Below, one piece after another: positions 36,461-37,665 of a stretch of DNA of 37,665 bases (within the stretch, counting starts at the first letter, position 1; each line of letters begins with the position of its first letter). This DNA comes from Sanchytrium tribonematis (taxonomy: Eukaryota > Sanchytriomycota > Sanchytriomycetes > Sanchytriales > Sanchytriaceae). A program made the translations under genes and the position numbers. The notes under the pieces were generated by a model, which saw only the letters and a list, made by a program, of their open reading frames with translations, did not search any database and was not told the origin of the DNA. The DNA lies in contig JADGIG010000028.1 of the NCBI GenBank assembly GCA_018985235.1, forward strand, positions 1-37,665, written 5' to 3'.

Positions 36461-36763
36461 ATGAAATATCTCTTTATGGCTAATGCTATCCAAGCAGCAT
36501 ATCCAGAATCGCCATTCTCAAAGGTATCAAATGGCTCCATCAGAAATACTATAAATGAATCGTATGGCAGTGTTGTTCATTACAATAAAAGTGGCGCATA
36601 CGAGGAGTTTGAGTTGAGCCCGATGGCTACACAGACAGAAGATGGTCTTGCAGATTCCCTAGAGTCGACTATATATGACGATCTTGAGAATGACTTGACT
36701 TATTCCAGTTCCTCTTCAATTCCGCTTTCATTCGCTTATATACTAAGTATGTTTATTCAGTAA
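36461..36763 (+). CDS. Small secreted protein, relative of the gene at 16388 by both ends
   Basis: These 100 residues have MKYLFMANAIQA as a short signal peptide. The body is acidic with N-glycosylation sequons (NGS, NES, NKS). The C-terminus, TYSSSSSIPLSFAYILSMFIQ without its first residue, is a Ser-rich spacer plus hydrophobic tail like a GPI-anchor signal. It has the same first four residues and the same TYSS...S.AYI...F(L/I)Q end as the 16388 protein. Even the DNA across the stop (CAGTAAATTAC) is identical. The middle is unrelated. TATAAG lies 28 nt before the ATG. It is probably surface-attached, with function unknown. Confidence 0.7.
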   Translation: MKYLFMANAIQAAYPESPFSKVSNGSIRNTINESYGSVVHYNKSGAYEEFELSPMATQTEDGLADSLESTIYDDLENDLTYSSSSSIPLSFAYILSMFIQ

Positions 36764-36957
36764 ATTACATATCTTGAAAAAATTTGTTTTAAACTTATCT
36801 TTATCTTAAGAAGCATCTCGAATTAATTAGAAGTTTTATGCAATTTTGCAAAATTCTTTAAATTCTACAAGGAAAAGTGATCGTCGATGAAAAGATTCTC
36901 TTTAATGTGAGTATTATTGATTGAAGGAGGAAACTCTTATTTGTTTTTACCCGCACT

Positions 36958-37665
36958 ATGTTAGAGCAACTTCAACAATATTTTACTCAAATGAATGAAT
37001 ACCCTGAGTTACAACCTTTTATTCTTGACGAAATTCAACAAGAAATCAATTTTATGCAGGAAGATGAATTGGAATTGATGCATATGCAGAGTTTATTATT
37101 GCCTCTATTAAATATATGCATTGCAAATTCTAATAATGCCATTCTTCAACTATTATTTGATATCCATCCATTTCTACTGATTAAAGTATCACCATTAATA
37201 GACAACGTAGTCATTTTGAACCAAGTTGTCAAGACCATTAAACAATTTAAGTTGTATAAACATGCAAATTGGATCTCATTTATATGGTCTCATTTGACTT
37301 CTGACATAAATATTAAGGATCTGGCACTGATAACAATGCAATCCATACGCTTTTTTCAGCTTGAAATTAACATCCCAGAATTTGTTCAAAACATCCGAGC
37401 ACTCGAAATCCGGGAAGGAAGTTTGATTCAAGTCATTTCATTGCTACTTAAAAATAACCAGGACAGCCAGTTGGTGGATCTGATGATGCACCTAAGTATT
37501 GATTTATTTCAGCGAGTTTTACACAATGATTTTTCACCAGATTTGCTTGATCAAATTGATCATATTATTCATCATGGTACACATGAACTTCTCCCAGACT
37601 GTATTAATGCTATATTTCAAGCGATATTGAAATCAGAAATAGATATTCCTGCTTTTAATAAGTCT
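36958..37665 (+). CDS. Helical-repeat (HEAT/ARM-like) protein, truncated at window end
   Basis: The frame is open from the ATG at 36958 to the window end, giving 236 residues without a stop. It is entirely alpha-helical and Leu/Ile-rich with about 40-residue periodicity (LLLPLLNICIANSN, VVKTIKQFKLYKHANW, LALITMQSIRFFQL, LIQVISLLLKNN). This recalls HEAT-repeat proteins such as importins/exportins or proteasome assembly factors. I cannot pick a family from the fragment. No signal peptide is seen. It is 194 bp downstream of the small secreted gene. Confidence 0.75.
   Translation, partial: MLEQLQQYFTQMNEYPELQPFILDEIQQEINFMQEDELELMHMQSLLLPLLNICIANSNNAILQLLFDIHPFLLIKVSPLIDNVVILNQVVKTIKQFKLYKHANWISFIWSHLTSDINIKDLALITMQSIRFFQLEINIPEFVQNIRALEIREGSLIQVISLLLKNNQDSQLVDLMMHLSIDLFQRVLHNDFSPDLLDQIDHIIHHGTHELLPDCINAIFQAILKSEIDIPAFNKS

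Noticed and set aside
1-37665. CRISPR array, insertion sequence, transposon or bacterial operon features
   Set aside because: No regularly spaced repeats, transposase, terminal repeats or Shine-Dalgarno pattern were seen; histones, MCM6, proteasome and tRNA features are nuclear eukaryotic.

Overview
This window is AT-rich, gene-dense eukaryotic nuclear DNA. The gene set (chitin-synthase-type GT2 enzyme, Rsp5-type C2-WW-HECT ligase, GCN4-like bZIP, DHA2-type MFS carrier, Mgr2/Romo1, LAMTOR3, divergent H2A/H2B) points to an early-diverging, genome-reduced fungus such as a rozellid/cryptomycotan or a sanchytrid-like lineage. I cannot name the species. About 30 protein genes plus one tRNA fit in 37.7 kb. 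Convergent neighbours are often only 1-20 bp apart.

Layout. 1-2433 (minus): subtilisin protease cut by the window edge, proteasome alpha7, bZIP factor. 2705-7332 (plus): a small orphan protein and a very large helical protein, possibly a Nup188/Nup192-type nucleoporin. 7334-8837: a decayed AAA-ATPase-like protein, a small spliced gene and tRNA-Ala(TGC). 8955-13000: thymidylate kinase, an intact GT2 polysaccharide synthase, Swi5, Mgr2/Romo1, and a paralogue of the small orphan. 13496-16867: LAMTOR3, an unknown protein, a second GT2 protein that has lost its catalytic residues, and a proline-rich secreted protein. 16883-25792 (all minus): thiolase, MCM6, a full-length ABCB transporter, Lcp5/neuroguidin and a lysine-rich protein. 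25898-31781: an orphan protein, a secreted tyrosine-rich protein, Rsp5 and an MFS carrier. 31944-37665: ribosomal proteins uS4 and uL22 (divergent), H2B and H2A.X (divergent), CCDC25, RIO2, a second secreted protein and a truncated helical-repeat protein.

The most striking feature is how compressed the expression signals are. Five genes carry introns of only 19-20 nt (GTA...TTAG), each needed to join conserved or continuous reading frames, and a sixth is likely. The putative branch-point motif directly abuts the TTAG 3' splice site. In at least eleven genes the TAA stop codon lies inside an AATAAA poly(A) signal. In at least six genes a TATA element starts 26-32 nt before the ATG, so 5' leaders should be almost absent.

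Functional themes: growth and translation (uS4, uL22, Lcp5, RIO2, tRNA-Ala), replication and chromatin (MCM6, thymidylate kinase, Swi5, H2A.X/H2B), protein turnover (proteasome alpha7, Rsp5), and cell surface or secretion (two GT2 proteins, three secreted proteins, subtilisin, ABC and MFS transporters). All calls are by eye; no database search was run.
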